From: Viridothelium virens
Lineage: Eukaryota > Ascomycota > Dothideomycetes > Trypetheliales > Trypetheliaceae
Reading direction: 5' to 3'
Assembly: GCA_010094025.1 (NCBI GenBank)
Contig: ML991807.1
Coordinates: forward strand, 124,001 to 188,000
Length of the DNA: 64,000 bases
Made by a program: the position numbers and the translations under genes. The notes beneath the pieces were generated by a model that was not told where the DNA came from, made no database searches, and saw only the letters and a program-made list of their open reading frames with translations. Shown in pieces: positions 11,017 to 24,900 of the stretch. The first letter of the stretch is position 1. The number at the start of each line of letters is the position of its first letter.

Positions 11017-12235
11017 CTTCGAAGTCACTGGCGTCTTGAGACAGAAAATGATGTGGACTCTAAGGTTGGTGAAATGCTTGGAAAGGTGGGGGAGAAATTT
11101 TTTCTCCGCTGGCAACGCCCTGTGCCTTGACTCACGAACCTTAATGCTTCACACCGAAGACTGGTCCTCACTTTTCAAAATGCTGACTCAGCATATCTCT
11201 CCCGGTGTCGGACCCTTAACCTGCTACTACATGATGCTCTCCCTTGGCTTGCACGCGTCTAACAATTTACTCTTGTCACAGAGTACTCTATTGAGGGAGC
11301 TTGCCGTTCTGCATATTGGCGACGAGTGCATTATTTACATCTGAAATACTGGAACTGTTAGGTGAATGTTTGCTGATGTTGCTTCGCCATTTTCGGGGAC
11401 GTGGGCTTGTCTACTTGTGGGACGGGTCCTACCCACTTTAGAGGTGTCTCTAGAGCGTTACGAAGTATGGAAAGAAAATTAGACGATACTATAAAGGCTA
11501 GTCTTGCTCGGGAAATAATTAGGAGCGGGATGTACTAGCCAAGGGTGCCTGCTATATGCTCCGAACTCATACATTACAATACCTACCAGTTACGTGGCCG
11601 CTTGTCGCTGCTGTGTACGGTGGCCTGTGAGTAAGTCAATCAAGAGAATGCTCATTCCGAGATCAGTCTAGGCTGAAGGTCAAGAGCTATCTCCAACTGT
11701 GCTCATATGTGCGCTCATTCAGTGTAGCGGTAACTTCTGTATGTAAACCAATATCCCAGGCGGATGATTTGACTTCAGCGTGATACGTCGCCTCCGGCCG
11801 GCTGATCAAGCTAGACGAAGCAAGGACGACAGTCTTAAGGACCCTGGTGGGGCTTCGATAGTTCGTCAAGGGCTACCATGGGGGGACCGGTCCAACTGCC
11901 AGGCTATTTCTTCTCACGATTGCATTTGGCCCCATCCAGATTGTGTTGGAAACGAAGTCTTTTCTGCAATCCCATCTCCTTTGATACTCTAGAACAGTCT
12001 TCCTTGGCATCGAATACACAATCGATAACAATATGAACATTGAGCTCAAACAACTAGCTGTTCTTAATGTGTATAGCACAATGCACATTTCAGAACACTA
12101 CAGTGCGTTAGTACATGAGTGCAAGATTTACATTATGTCTATAGATTAGTGAGAGTTTCTACACAGGCCGAGAATCGCTGGGATGTGGCGCTCATTACAG
12201 AGGTGTTGCTCTCCGAAAATTGTTAGAAGGCTATA
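11017..12235. other. Intergenic: synthase promoter and TEL1 terminator
   Basis: The 1.2 kb between the start of the argininosuccinate synthase and the end of TEL1. Short open frames here show no family motif, signal peptide or splice pattern. I see nothing else in it. Confidence 0.45.
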
Positions 12236-15200
12236 TCAAGCCCAAGCACACCAGCCTGTTCTCAGGTTAGAAAAAAGATCGAAGTGAGGCCACTCATGGT
12301 CTTACCTTGAAACAACATCGCTAGATTCCTTTCATCCGTCGCTTGTTGGATCAGTTCATTTACCGTTGCAGTTGTGCTAAGCGTTTTGTTCAACTTCCTC
12401 TGCACCACACTCAGAGCCCTATCTGCCTCTCCCGCATCATTCTTCTTTCGACTTTCCTCTCTCCCTCCAGACACTCCCTTCCCACCCTCACCAGCCGCAT
12501 CCGTAGGTCTGCTTGCTCCCGACTGCGCATCTTGCATCTGCTTAGCCTTCAACGGAGATACCGACCAGCTATACAGTGGATCATAGCGCAACACATTCAG
12601 CAACGTCATGATGCTACTTTGCTCTCTCCTCAGCGCATCCAGCATAAACTCACAGCACCGCCGAAACACGCCCTCCACGCCCGTAATCCCCATCCCGTCC
12701 ACCACGTCTCGTGTCAATCGAAACGGCACCACCTCTGGCATTGGCAGCACTCGGCCGGTCTCGAAAGCTACGCCCAGGTCGATGTGCACGACCTCACCGC
12801 TCCGCTCATCCAGTAGAATATTGTGGAGATGGCGATCTCCGAGCCCGAGCACGTGGCCCAGGATGGAGATGGCGGCCGTGCTACGGGTATAGGCAAGGCG
12901 TCGGGTAAACCATTCGTCTGGATCCGTGAAGCGCTCGAGGAAGAAGAAGCGCATGACCGGGCTGAAGCGTGCGGTGATGGCGCGGTAGGCCGCGAGTTTC
13001 TCGTCGGGGGATCGCCCGGCGACTTCGGCGATTTTCTTGCGAGCGGCGTCGTTACGGAGGTCTTTGGGGTGGTACCTTTCATGGCCGGGAATGAGGAACT
13101 CGTGGAAGGCTACCGAATTCTGCACGAATTCGATGATGCCGGCGTTCTTACCATGGGTATGAGAGCTATGCGAAGAATTTCCGTGCGTGTGGTGACCGAG
13201 TGGCACAACTTTGTATGTGCGGATGCGAAGGTTACGACGGCGAGTCTCGCGGTGGTTACGCATGAGATTGCTAACTTCCGCAAATACTTGCTCCATAATG
13301 GCGTCTTGGCGTAGCTCATCAGTTCCGCCTTTGTACTGGTGTAATCGTTAGCAGGAGGTGGAAAGGAGGTGATTGGGAGACTTACCAGTTGCTTGTAGAT
13401 TCTACCGTCAGTAGCAATTACTTTTAGAATCATTGGTGCACTCAATCCTCCGGCGACTTGTATTGTCGAGTCGAACCTGACCATTTTCGGAATGTCTTCA
13501 TAGCTGCCACTCGGCCGTACCTCAATGTCCATAGTAGTAGGCGGCACGCCAAGTCTGGCTGCTGTCTCCCCGGCTGTTATGGCTTCGGGCATATGTCGTG
13601 GCGAGAACTTTTTGCCATACTTCTTTACGATACTTTCAGTAGGTGAACAAGCCAACTTTCCAAAACACTCATTGGTCTGGAAAATCTTCTTCCATAATTT
13701 GCGCGATGGAGACTTCTCGAGTTGTCCGGCAAGTTTCTTCGCAGCTGAGTTACGAGAAATCGCACTCTCGTCCTTACCACCCGGGGTTTTCATGCCAGCG
13801 TAAATGTGGTACATGCCATGGTAGGGATGTTCGGTGCAGATTCGCAAGACCAGAGATTGTAAGAGAGATTGGAACTTGCTATCCTCATCCTGGATCCTGG
13901 AGGATAGCTGGTTCATCAGGATCACAAACTTCCAAGACGGCGTCGCTGCAAGATTGCGTTCAACGCTTTCGTTAGTAATGGAAGCATCGGCATTCTCCAG
14001 CCATAGCGCAAAAAACCGGAGAACATCGTTGTCATGGGTATCGCTTCGTGCTAGGGTGCGAAGATAATTCTCCAAGCTATGGCCCAAAAGTATACTTCGA
14101 CTATCCCGCAAGCGCATATACTCTTGATTGTCGATTTCAAACCACTGCTGAGCCTTCTTGAGATTATGCTTGAGCTCTTGTTTCCCACTACTGCTTCCGC
14201 GTTGGGCAGATAGCATCTTCTGGAGTTCCGTCATTTCGGTGTGTTTCTGGTTACGTAGAGTTTTGACACGTTCGAAATCTTCTCGGCCGTCCGGACTCTG
14301 CAACTGTTGATCACAGAAAGTTGCAAAGGTGTGGAAAACTTGGCCAGAGACTTTGCCATCGGCCCGGTCTCCCAAAGCCTCTACAGCAGGGTTGAGATAT
14401 GATTTGATGACTTCATCGGGTTTTTCGAGGCGCGCTTCAGCAACTTGATAACCCTTGACAACATTAGCAACGGATATGTAGATCGGCTGAGAGACTCACA
14501 AGCTGAGCGAGCAAAGAAGCTTTTGATACTGGAATATCTTGACGCCCAAGGTTTGACTCCCCTTGTAGACTTTTGAGTAACTTGATTGACGACATCATTT
14601 CCCCTTGATCCCACAGAACATTTGCTAGCTCAATTGTTCTAGCAGCTCCGACTTCGATCCCACATTTCTGGCATTCGTCGGTCAAATTTATGAGATGCGT
14701 TGTTGCAGATAACGAATCCTGAAAGGCGTCATGCTTTCGAGAGATCGCAGAAGATGCTAACAGTGCCTCAAGTTCGATAGTGCGACTTCCGCGAAGACTG
14801 AGTGGTATTATACGTTGCAATTCGTTGTTCTTGCTAACGGAGCTGAACGTGGTAACCCGGCAAGACATGATTTGGCGGACGTCTTCATACCTTATACATT
14901 GTTAGCTCAAATATGAAGCATGCCTGAAGATCTACATACTCTCCCAAGGGCATCCATCCTTGACGTGATTGCATGTTTGACCAAGTATCTCGGAGCGCGT
15001 CCGCACTGCCAGCCCTCATCACATCGCTTGTCTCTGTCAGTACAGCTAAGGCTCCGAGAGGGCCATGTAAGAGTGTGGCTGTGGGAGATTGGGATGTGAC
15101 CCCACGCATGCATTCTAGGAGGCCAGAGTCGAGACCTCTCAGGATGAGGCTCTGATCATGGCCTGTGTTAAGGGTCTGGAAAGTCTTGAAAAGCGTCGCA

Positions 15201-18200
15201 CTGGGAGGCTTCGCGGAGTCGGGAGGTCGAAGGTCCCACTGTTCCAACCTTCTGGCAGTGTCGAGTAGCGATGCAGCAATATTTTCATCCATTGCATGAC
15301 CTTGCTGTGCATTGACCAAAGATTGAGTGATACTATTGACATTTAGCCGATTCAGAGCCTGTAGAATACCCCGGTAATCCGTGGCATCAAAGTTGGCGTC
15401 GCGTCGAAGTTGACTGTCAAGTCTCGCGCCACGATAGAGGAGACTCTTAAAGCCATTGCTCTCATGCTCGGCCTTTATCATCACTGTGTCAAGGCTCGGT
15501 TGCTGCTCTACGCCATAGAATGCATCGGGGTCACTAATGTTTGTATAAACCTCCAGCAATAGGTCATTTGGAATGGGTGTCTTGATCGTAGAAGAGCGCC
15601 GCGATCGTCCAGACTCTAGAGGGGTGGTTATTTCTGTAAGGAGTAAGGCTGTCTCATACATTCCGCATCTAGATGCAGCCTGAGCTGCGGCAAGGTAGTC
15701 AAGGCTCAGCCATTGATCCCGCGCTGCTGGTGTTTCTTCGTCCGGGACCGGTTGCGTTCGCAGGTATAGTAGACCGCGTAGGAGGACCTCAACGTGTACA
15801 TTGCCTTCCTTGGAACTACGCTTGAACCATTTTTCACATAGGCTCGATATCTCTTGACGGACTCTTTCATTCCTCCCCTTTTCTAATAGCAAGACCTCGT
15901 GAAGAACAAATGGAAATATGCGTTCGGCAAGCTCTTCTGCATGTGACAGAATCAATGGTAGCGCACCAAGAAGCGCGTCTTCAGCGGCCGCGTGAGCCAA
16001 GGCGATTGTCAGTCTCTGTATCCATGTCTGTGCATCCGTTTGCGAACACTCGGGAAGGCTTTCTCGAAGGGAAGCTCTGATTTCTGACCAGTTGGGCGTT
16101 CGATCAGGGCTGCTTGAATCATTCCGGACAGCAAGGTTCAGCGCTTGGTGTAGATAGCATGGTAGCAATTGTTCGAATGCAAGTATCGCTCCAGGATCGC
16201 GGAATTGATGAAAACGCATATTTGCAATTCTTATAGTCCTCTCAGCATAACTAACCTGCTGTCTCTGTTCACTTTGGAAAAGGTCGAGCAGTGCCTTTAC
16301 GATTGCATTTTTGGATTCCGAGAGGCCAGACTGCCCTCTCTCTGTAGAACTGAAGGATGGGCGATGATCGTATCCGTAGTTCTCAATCTGACCTTGCGAG
16401 GCAAAGGTGCGACCCAGCAGTCTAGCAGACCAGAGTAGGAACTCATCACTGACCTTCACTCGCTGACAAATCCGAAGAATAGAAGTAGAGTAGGCCACGG
16501 CATCAGCGTCGGATGCGAAAAGGTCTTGGTTAGGGATGTCCGGTAGCTCAAACTCTCTACATAACATGTGCAATGCATTATCCCTAGACGGCCGATCCAC
16601 AAGACTAGGTGACCTGTTCTCATCGCTTAAGAGTTCCCGCAGCAGGTAACTTTCTGCAGAATCTCTGGCGGCGTTTCCGATTTTCCGAATTTGACAAGCA
16701 GCATGTATCATCGTTCGGAAAGGTTGCTGTAGACTGCCTGCGACATTATCGATAGGGAAGTCCTCCAAATAAGCACAAAACCACCGGTGGAAGCTCTGAG
16801 CTTTGTTCATGGTCGCCCTGTACTGGCTTTCCTGCGTTGTACTGTCTTGTTCAGATAGAAGAAAAGCGCGGAGTGAGATGAGAATGAGCAACGCGATTCG
16901 AGCAAGGAAATATGGCCGTTCGACTAGGGACGACTTTCCGTATGCGAAAAGATATTGTACAATACCAAGCGTATCCTCGGCACAGTGCTGATCAGTAAGG
17001 AAAGGTCGAAGTGTTTGTAGGAGCATCTCGAGAGGATATCCTTCCAAAGCAACGTCACCAGCTAAGCAGAGAACGACTCTTGCCTTCCGAATGACAGAAC
17101 ATGCGTGAAGAGACCCCAAAGCTGGATAGATAGCGTCAAATAGCGAGCGGAGAACGTAGACCAAGACTGACGATTTCCATAAGGTTGGGAGCTCCACGTT
17201 CGCTCTGTGACAAAGTCGATCAATCCCGTCCAACACAATCCGGCTCTTAAATAGAGGTTGCTGGTCATGAGGCAGAAGTGCGTTTGAGGAGCTGGTCATC
17301 TTGATCATATTAAGGATTTTAGAAGAGTATTGGAGGTCAGCGCGCTTTTGGAAAGCCTTTCCGATCTCCGTTTCTTTCTGCATCAAGGCGAGCATGTCAG
17401 CAAGAATACTAGGAAAGAGGCTTTTGATGGACGAGATCAGAACGTCTTTCCCGACAATCTCTTTGATAGTTTTCTCCCTGATATTCTTTTCCCGGTCACT
17501 TGACATTTCGCTAATGTCAGACATCAGACAATAGGCAGTGACCTTGCCAATACAGTTCAAGACCAGTTCATAGGGCGTGGTCTCGAGTAGCGATGCGAGA
17601 GAATCGAGCTCTTCTCTCTTTGGATGCATTAGCAGCTGCGCGGTAATTTCTTCTCTGTTATCTACCAGTAGCTGCTCTAAAGTGGAATATTCAAAGATTC
17701 CGAAAGGAATATTCTTGATCGACCGTTGACGCAGCCCAGTGAAAAGAAGTTGGGGGGCAAATAGCTTGAACAAAGCCCTTGAATCTCCGAGTGATAAAGC
17801 CTGTGTTAATTGTCTAGTGCAAAACTTAGCATGCGCATTAGGACTTGGCATCGCCCCGGCTGTTTCGAAGATGCTATAAACACAACGACGTAAAAGCGTG
17901 TGCCATCTAGAGCCAAGGCGTGTAAACGCGAGAAGTCTCAACGCCATTCCCTCAGGCCACGACGTGTCGTCTGGTAAACTTGCCTGAACATCGGCAAATA
18001 TATTTTCATGAGTGCTTAGGACGAAAAGATTGAACATTTCTGGAATTAATGCAATGACGTGATCTTTAACGGGCAATTCGCCAACTTTTAGAATTGAGAA
18101 CAACGTAGTTCGAACGGAAGGTAGGTTGAGCTCTTGGATCTCCGGGATATTTTCGTCCGTTCCAAAATCTACTTTATATCCCAGTAATTTCACAAGTAGA

Positions 18201-21200
18201 TCAGCAAGTTTGACTTGACTATTCGGCGAGAGCAAGTTCCCAGGTAGACCTGTGTTGACAAACCATCCGTACATGTCGATTGCGTCGTCAAACAGACTCG
18301 CTATTGAAGGATTTGTCCAGACTGTCGTGAGACTTGTCAATAATTCAAGGCAAAAGCTCAGGGCGACCTCGCAGCGCTCATACTCGTATGACATCAAGCA
18401 CTCGGTTGCGAAATGATCCAAAAATCTTTCAAGATCGACTTCGGTCATCCGGACACCCGATTGCAAGACGGGTAGCAGCATTCGTCCACACGCAAGAAGC
18501 TCAGGCGGTGATATAAAAATCAAGTAGTCCACGAAGCTCGAAGAAAGAAGATGAGAGTCGATGGAATCAACACTTAACTGCAAAGAAGCGTACAAGCGGA
18601 TGGAGACTGCTGTAGATGACCATTGTGATTGTGCGTCATTTCTGGCAGCGAGCTCACTTCTTGCTATATTCATAAGCTCTGTTTGCCCACTGAGGTGACT
18701 TGCCTGAGACTCCATTCCTGAGTCAACATCCATGACGTCGAGATCATCATCCAGTCCATCACCCTTGCTAGGATTACACCGTTCTTCCAAGGACGATGAG
18801 AAAATCTTTGCAATGTTTGATAGACTTTGTAGCATTCTTGGAGGATGATGTAGTGAAAAGACCGCGAAGACCGCCGGAGCATAAGCACAAATCACTTCCA
18901 TCATTACATTAACGTTCTTTTCGTCAAAGTCTGAGCGAGTCATGAGACCTGCAACTGTGGTCGAAAGGATTTGTGTTTGTTCTGAGAGCCTAACAAGCCG
19001 ACGAGTGTCTTGGAAGTCTTCTACGCAAGACATTTCCGTTGCCACAAGACAAAGGCTGGTGAGAAGTCGTATCATGTCCGCGTTGATATCCTGTGGCTTA
19101 TGTGAGTAGGTTGCGAGAGCATCTGTAGCTTGAGCTAGCTGTGAAAGGCAAAAATCGAGGAGAGCGCCATCTCGGTCCACAGAAGCTAGTCTCCTTGCCC
19201 CTTGAATAACATCAGAATCCTGGTACTTGGCTAATGAACTTGACGACCATTCAACGCCAAGACTGACATTGTCTTTATTCAGCAGATAGGATGTTAGCGG
19301 GTATTGTTGATGTCTGTGCAACCAAGCTTGGCAGACATGCCCCAAGACTGTATTATGTGTCTGAACGTCTTCTTGCCACGCTCTATCAGTGCACGCGTAG
19401 AGAAGTCGTAACACATCTCGGGCATTTGAGTGGTGAGCGGCTTCAGAAGCGTATGACCGAATGTTAAAGTTGCCTGTAGTTTGGTCAAATGCAATCAATA
19501 TTTGTGAATACAAAAGCTGGTCTCACCTGGTGTCCATTTTGCCTGAAGCCATTGCAAAACACGCGTGGACGTGACATCAAAAGCAGTACGACTTTCGGAT
19601 GAGCGCATCTTGACGATGAGAGATAGGAGAGTTGAAGACGAGTCTGTCAAGAGAGCTGGACCGTGAAGATTTGTTGAAGAAATGACCGCCTCAAGAGCTG
19701 GCATAGTAACGCTGTGTGAGACGAGTCTGAGACGTAAGAGAGATTCCGCAAGATGACAAGCTGCTCTACAAGTAGCGGTTGAAGTGAACTGTCGGATAGC
19801 CAGTTGCCAAGCTGTAGTCCACAACATTAGGTACTCCGAGCCAGCGGAAACTCTGAGCCATGCGCAACTGGTAAGAGATAGATTAGCTTCAATATCTGTC
19901 TGTGTACTGCAGAAACATACCTCGAAAGTCCGACCATAGCCCAAGTAGAGATTTCACTATTTTCGTCTGATGCAAGTGCGAGAAGTTTCTCTAGGATGGA
20001 GCGCAAATCATCTTCGTGTACCGGTCTTTGGCAAAGTCTGAATATCACAACTTGTAGCGAAGCCAGTCTTTGCTGAAACCCAGGAGCCTTAGTACGACGG
20101 AGAAAATCATGCAGATGCTGAGAGGTTTTTGGTTTTTTGTGATGATCTTCGCGTTTATGTGCATTCACTTGCTCTGCTTGTTGGTTCTGCAATTGATAGT
20201 CTTGACTTGCAGACAATTCTGCAATGAGGTACACGATTGACCATTGCATCTCGGAGCGCGCTTGACCGGTCCGTAAATAGAAGGTTCCGGTCCTGAATAC
20301 CTCGGTTTCATAGAAGGGTCCAAGGGACAGGCCCAAATCACTGAGTTGCAACTGGCCAAGAGAGTCTCTTTCGGGGCGACGGGAATATTCTCCGTACAAT
20401 ACGTCGACTAGACTTTCAATATCAGTATCGATTGGGGGGTTGTCTGCATTAAGAAGAAGTGGTATATGATCCAACACGTAAACAAGATAGATGAGTATCT
20501 CCTGGTTCAAAGCTGACTCCTTGGATGTCCACATTTCCTTGATGAGAGGTATGAGCTGTCTCAGTGTTTCTAACATGTGCTCTTCATTATCATGTCGGGT
20601 GCGAGCAAGGACAGAATTGATGACGGCAAAACCATCGTGATGTGCACTTGTGGTTTTACTGAGTAGCCCCCTTTCTCTAGTGGAGTTTAGAAAACTCAAG
20701 ATGCCGCCAAGAATGTTAGTTTCTTGGTCCTTTATGGGAGCATTAGGCGCCAATGTGAGTTGTTTAAAAATTGCCATGACCTCGATGACATCCCTAGCAG
20801 AGAGGGAAGGTTTCCCAGTTGTTGCAGACGACGCTTTGCCAGAGGTGTGCGACGACCGTTGTGCTAGTCCATTTGTATTGCTCGATGGGGTTCTCCCGAA
20901 GCTTCCAAAGCTAATTTTAGTTCCACTTTCATCCTCAGCATGGCAGAGTCCGGCGACGCAGAAATCGACGAGGTGATTCCAGAGGTCACGGGGTAGATGC
21001 TCAACATGAGCAGGATGTTCTGAAATTTTGCGCAGACATTTGAGATAGTCCGAAATTAGTGGCTCACAATATCCACTATCAGCCACTGGCAGCATCTGAA
21101 CGATGTGTTTAAGCAAAGAACACACAGAATTTTCTCGGATTCTCGTTACGCCAGTTTCAACGACGAGGCGAAGTACGCTGGCACAGTTCTCGAGTCGTCG

Positions 21201-21498
21201 TCCGGAAAGTTGTTTTACTTGGGCTCTCGTGGCTTCCAAATATGACTTTCGCTCGAGGGAAGCGAAATGGAATAACGCCTCAAAAATCTGATAAAATGCG
21301 GCATCTTTCAGAGGATCTACTTTGCCACTACGTCGATTCTGGCTGAGGACCTCTTTCAGCGCGTCAAGTCCGCCATTTCGCTCCTTCACACTAGACGACT
21401 TGACTTGATCTGCCAGCTAGCTTAGCATTTCTCCGTACTATGGATGGTCGCTGCAGTCCAGTTTTACCTAATATGCTCGGAATATCAACCCCCGCCAT
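12236..21498 (-). CDS. TEL1: Tel1/ATM checkpoint kinase (PI3K-related protein kinase)
   Basis: A very large serine/threonine kinase (about 2,850 residues) that senses DNA double-strand breaks with the MRN/MRX complex and maintains telomeres. A 31-nt first exon starting at 21498 ([10 protein letters not shown]) splices to [19 protein letters not shown], the N-terminal TAN motif of Tel1. A long helical-repeat solenoid follows (21467-14885 with a few introns), then the FAT region (14868-13600). The kinase domain contains [24 protein letters not shown] (catalytic loop) and [11 protein letters not shown] (metal-binding loop). The FATC tail NLAMLFQ is joined by a last short exon to GWCAWA and the stop at 12236. 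An unusual His-rich insertion lies in the N-lobe (13143-13196). The gene lies head-to-head with NUP192. No disruption is seen. Confidence 0.95.
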
Positions 21499-21927
21499 CT
21501 TTGAACAACTGCCTCACTATGGCAAAGTGAAGTTCTTCATACAGCGAGAGAGTCATTGTCGTAGGTGGTGTGGCTGATGTTCAAACACAGTTTTGACCGA
21601 ATCCTACACACTGGGACATGTCACTGGCCGAGCACACAGATTTAGTATGGCGACTGGCTTCCATGGACTCATGAAGAGTTGTGACGTTTGTCATGTGTCA
21701 ATTGTCACAATGCCACTCGAGAGGCAGTCACATGGACTTCTTTGGTGTAATGTGAAGCTCAAGATGTGTATGATGCTTTTCGGCAAAACGTCGGGGCCGG
21801 CGCGTGGCGCGTCTCACATTTTGTTGTTGCAGCTTGCCGGGGCACTAAATATGCTATCACACTCTGAAGCTCCATGGAAAGGCGCCAATTTCCTTCTTCC
21901 TCCAACAGCTAGCTACCTTCCAGAGGC
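21499..21927. promoter_or_regulatory. Divergent promoter TEL1/NUP192
   Basis: A 429-bp spacer between two opposite starts. It must contain both promoters and 5' UTRs. I could not pick out a clear TATA box or other defined site. Confidence 0.5.
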
Positions 21928-24900
21928 ATGGCCGAGTTCGATGGTCTCGAAGCCCTTGAGGGCTTACATCGCGATCTCTTGTCTTTCTCCGAATCCCAAA
22001 TATCTAACGTCGAACGGCTTGAATCAGAGCTTCAACAAAGAATAGGCGACTTCAAAAAGCTGTTGGACAAGCCAAAGAAGAACGATAAGAGCCGTCAAGA
22101 TCTCAAATCAAGTGAGCAAGGGTTCAAGACCACGTGTTTTGTCCAATGTGCTAATTCAATGCAGAAACTGTACTGCAAATACAGGATGAAGAATACCAGA
22201 TTAGCGGAGAGTTCACCGACGAGACTGTCGAGGTAGCAGACGCGCTGGATCTGGATGAATTGGAGGCTGCCAGGCTTTTGATCGCCTGCCAGGAAGAAGC
22301 CGAAGTGATAGATCGGAAACCTTGGATTTGCACGGTCATCAACTTTCATCATCGCCGACTTACCCTCCTCGAATGTTTACGAATAATATTCAGGATATCT
22401 GTGGACGACGATAGAACAGAAAGTGAACGAATCGCATTTCGTGGCTTCGTTGATATAATTCTTCACTCTAAGGACAAGAGCTTGGAGAAGGGCTCACAGT
22501 ACTGGCGCCGATGTCTCTCAAGCATGAGTGATATTGAAGTTTGGCTCCGCCAACTAGCTGAAAGAGCTATGACAATAAACATTGTCGGACAAAGTCAACT
22601 CATAAACTTCACTGAGGTTTTGGAAGTGCAGCGAAGATCGTTAATTCAGCAGCACGATGCTCTCAGCGCCATAGCAGCATACTTGACCAAAGGTAGTCGT
22701 ACGGGACCTGACGACTTTCGATACTTACTCTCTAAAACCAAAGCAATAGACCGATATGACGCGGTCCTTATCCATTACGTCCCCATCATAACAACTTCTG
22801 TTGACAGTCTGGGATCTGTCTATAGTACAACTCCATTAGAGGAAGCAAGATTGATACACAAAGCACTGATAGATCAGAAAGAAGTGGCTGCTTTTGGTGA
22901 CCAGAGAGAATCCGCGTCTTGGGGCCAACGCAATTTTTATGCGTTGACCTTATTCCTCTGGCTTGTGGCGTACAGTGGCAGGTACAAGGATGATGGGATA
23001 GGAACCCAAATACAGGGAGTTGATCTAGAAAAAGAAGCCGACGAAAGAGCCAGGCTCCTCTCAGAGGCCTTGCAGGATGGCGCCCTGCACTTGGCATTAT
23101 CGGTCTGTCGTGACCTTCAACCTATGCAATGGCTTGACCTTGCGAAGCAAAGTTTATTGACATTTCTCCTTCCCGAATCCACACCGTTACCTTTTGATTC
23201 AATATTGCCATCGGATGATTTCCAGGACCTAATCATGCGGCAATTGCAAATCTTTGTGCAATATTTCATTGACAACATGCCTCAGGAACTCCGGAAGCTC
23301 AGGGCCGAGGAAAACGACCAAAGGATGCAAATCTTCACTCGATACCAAAGAGGTCCGGCGGAATACGAACTACATGTAGAAAGATTTTTGGTCATTATCG
23401 CTTACGCTTTCGCCAACTATCCAGAGATGGCGCACGAGTTTTGGGATTCGGATTCACAATTCTATGGATTCCTGCAATGGGCTGCAAGAAGACAGTCCAC
23501 GCCGCTTGCAGCTGCTTTTTGTGAAGTTGTGCGATCGATATCCGAAGGGGAGGAATGCGCAGAGGCCGCACACAGGTTCCTCCTGGAGGAAGGTGCCACA
23601 GCTTCAGGACAGATTCGCAGGATGAGTTCGTTGAGCTGGAGGCAGATGTTTGAAGAGCTGCACTTCTACGCCTCCAATCTTAGAGACAGACCTTCTCCGC
23701 CCAAGAATGCTTTGGTCCAGTCAGGCAAACCAATTGAAGATCAGATTGCAGAACCTGAGAGCGCGCTCATGCTACAATGTTATCTCAAGTTAATTGCCCA
23801 CCTGTACCGGCAGAGCCCTTCCGCTCGGAACCACACGATCTACATGCCGGATTACGACGTTGTGGAGGATCTGCTGATCTTGTGTAGTGCTGGGTTAGAA
23901 AGTTACCTCCGGGCCTGCGCATATTCAGCCATGGCGGCGCTTCTGACTGGCAAGGACGAATTCATCGGACAAGGCATGTGGGAAAAGTTTGACACCTGGC
24001 TGACTGGACAGCATACTTCCAACACGGCAGTTCTCAGGATCGCTGGTGGTCCACCGAATCCTGTCATGGCCGAGCAAATGATATTTGAAACCGTCGCAGC
24101 TAGTTTCGAGGAATCCGTCGCATTCGTCGAACTTCTTGAGAGTCTTGTTACTCCATATGCGGACAGTTCAAGTCTCTATGACTTTTTGCCTTTTGCAGAA
24201 AATCTTGGCAGCACGTATCGCATGGCAGGAATTGAGCCTTATATTGATTTTGCCCTTGGACGTGTTCTCGGATACAAATCTACGGAGACACAAGATCCTA
24301 CCCAATTACGAATGCTACAATGGCATTGTCTAAACTTTGCGGTTCTCTGTTTGACGAGCTTCAATGAAGATCTCATTATATTCGCTAACAGATCGAATGT
24401 ACCTGTGGATGAAGCAATGAAGGTCTCGTCCCTAGCAGCATACGTCAAACTCCATCCGTTTGCGAGGACAATGGAGTGGTTTTTTAATGATCGTGTCATC
24501 GCGGCTTTGTTCATGGCTACTCACCACGATGTCGACGAGGTTAATAATGCTGCACCGAATTCGCCACTTGTCATGGCGCTATCGCGTGCTATTGAGGTCG
24601 TGGATCTTGTTATGCGGCTACAAGCAACTTACTTGGATATCGTGCGACCACTCATTAAAATTCAGGCTACGACGCGCAGTGCTCCGGTCGCTAATTCCGC
24701 TCTTGCCTCATTTGAAGATGCTATTCTCAACAATTTACAGATTGTCGTTGATCTAAGCCTCTACTGTGGCACAGGCCATCAAGACCTAACTTTCCTGTCT
24801 CTGCGCCTACTTGAAAGACTCTCTGCTTCCAGGAAGTTGGCAGTATCTAATGCAACCGGTGTTGGACTGCGGGCGGAGCGAAGCAGGTTGATCAGCGTCC

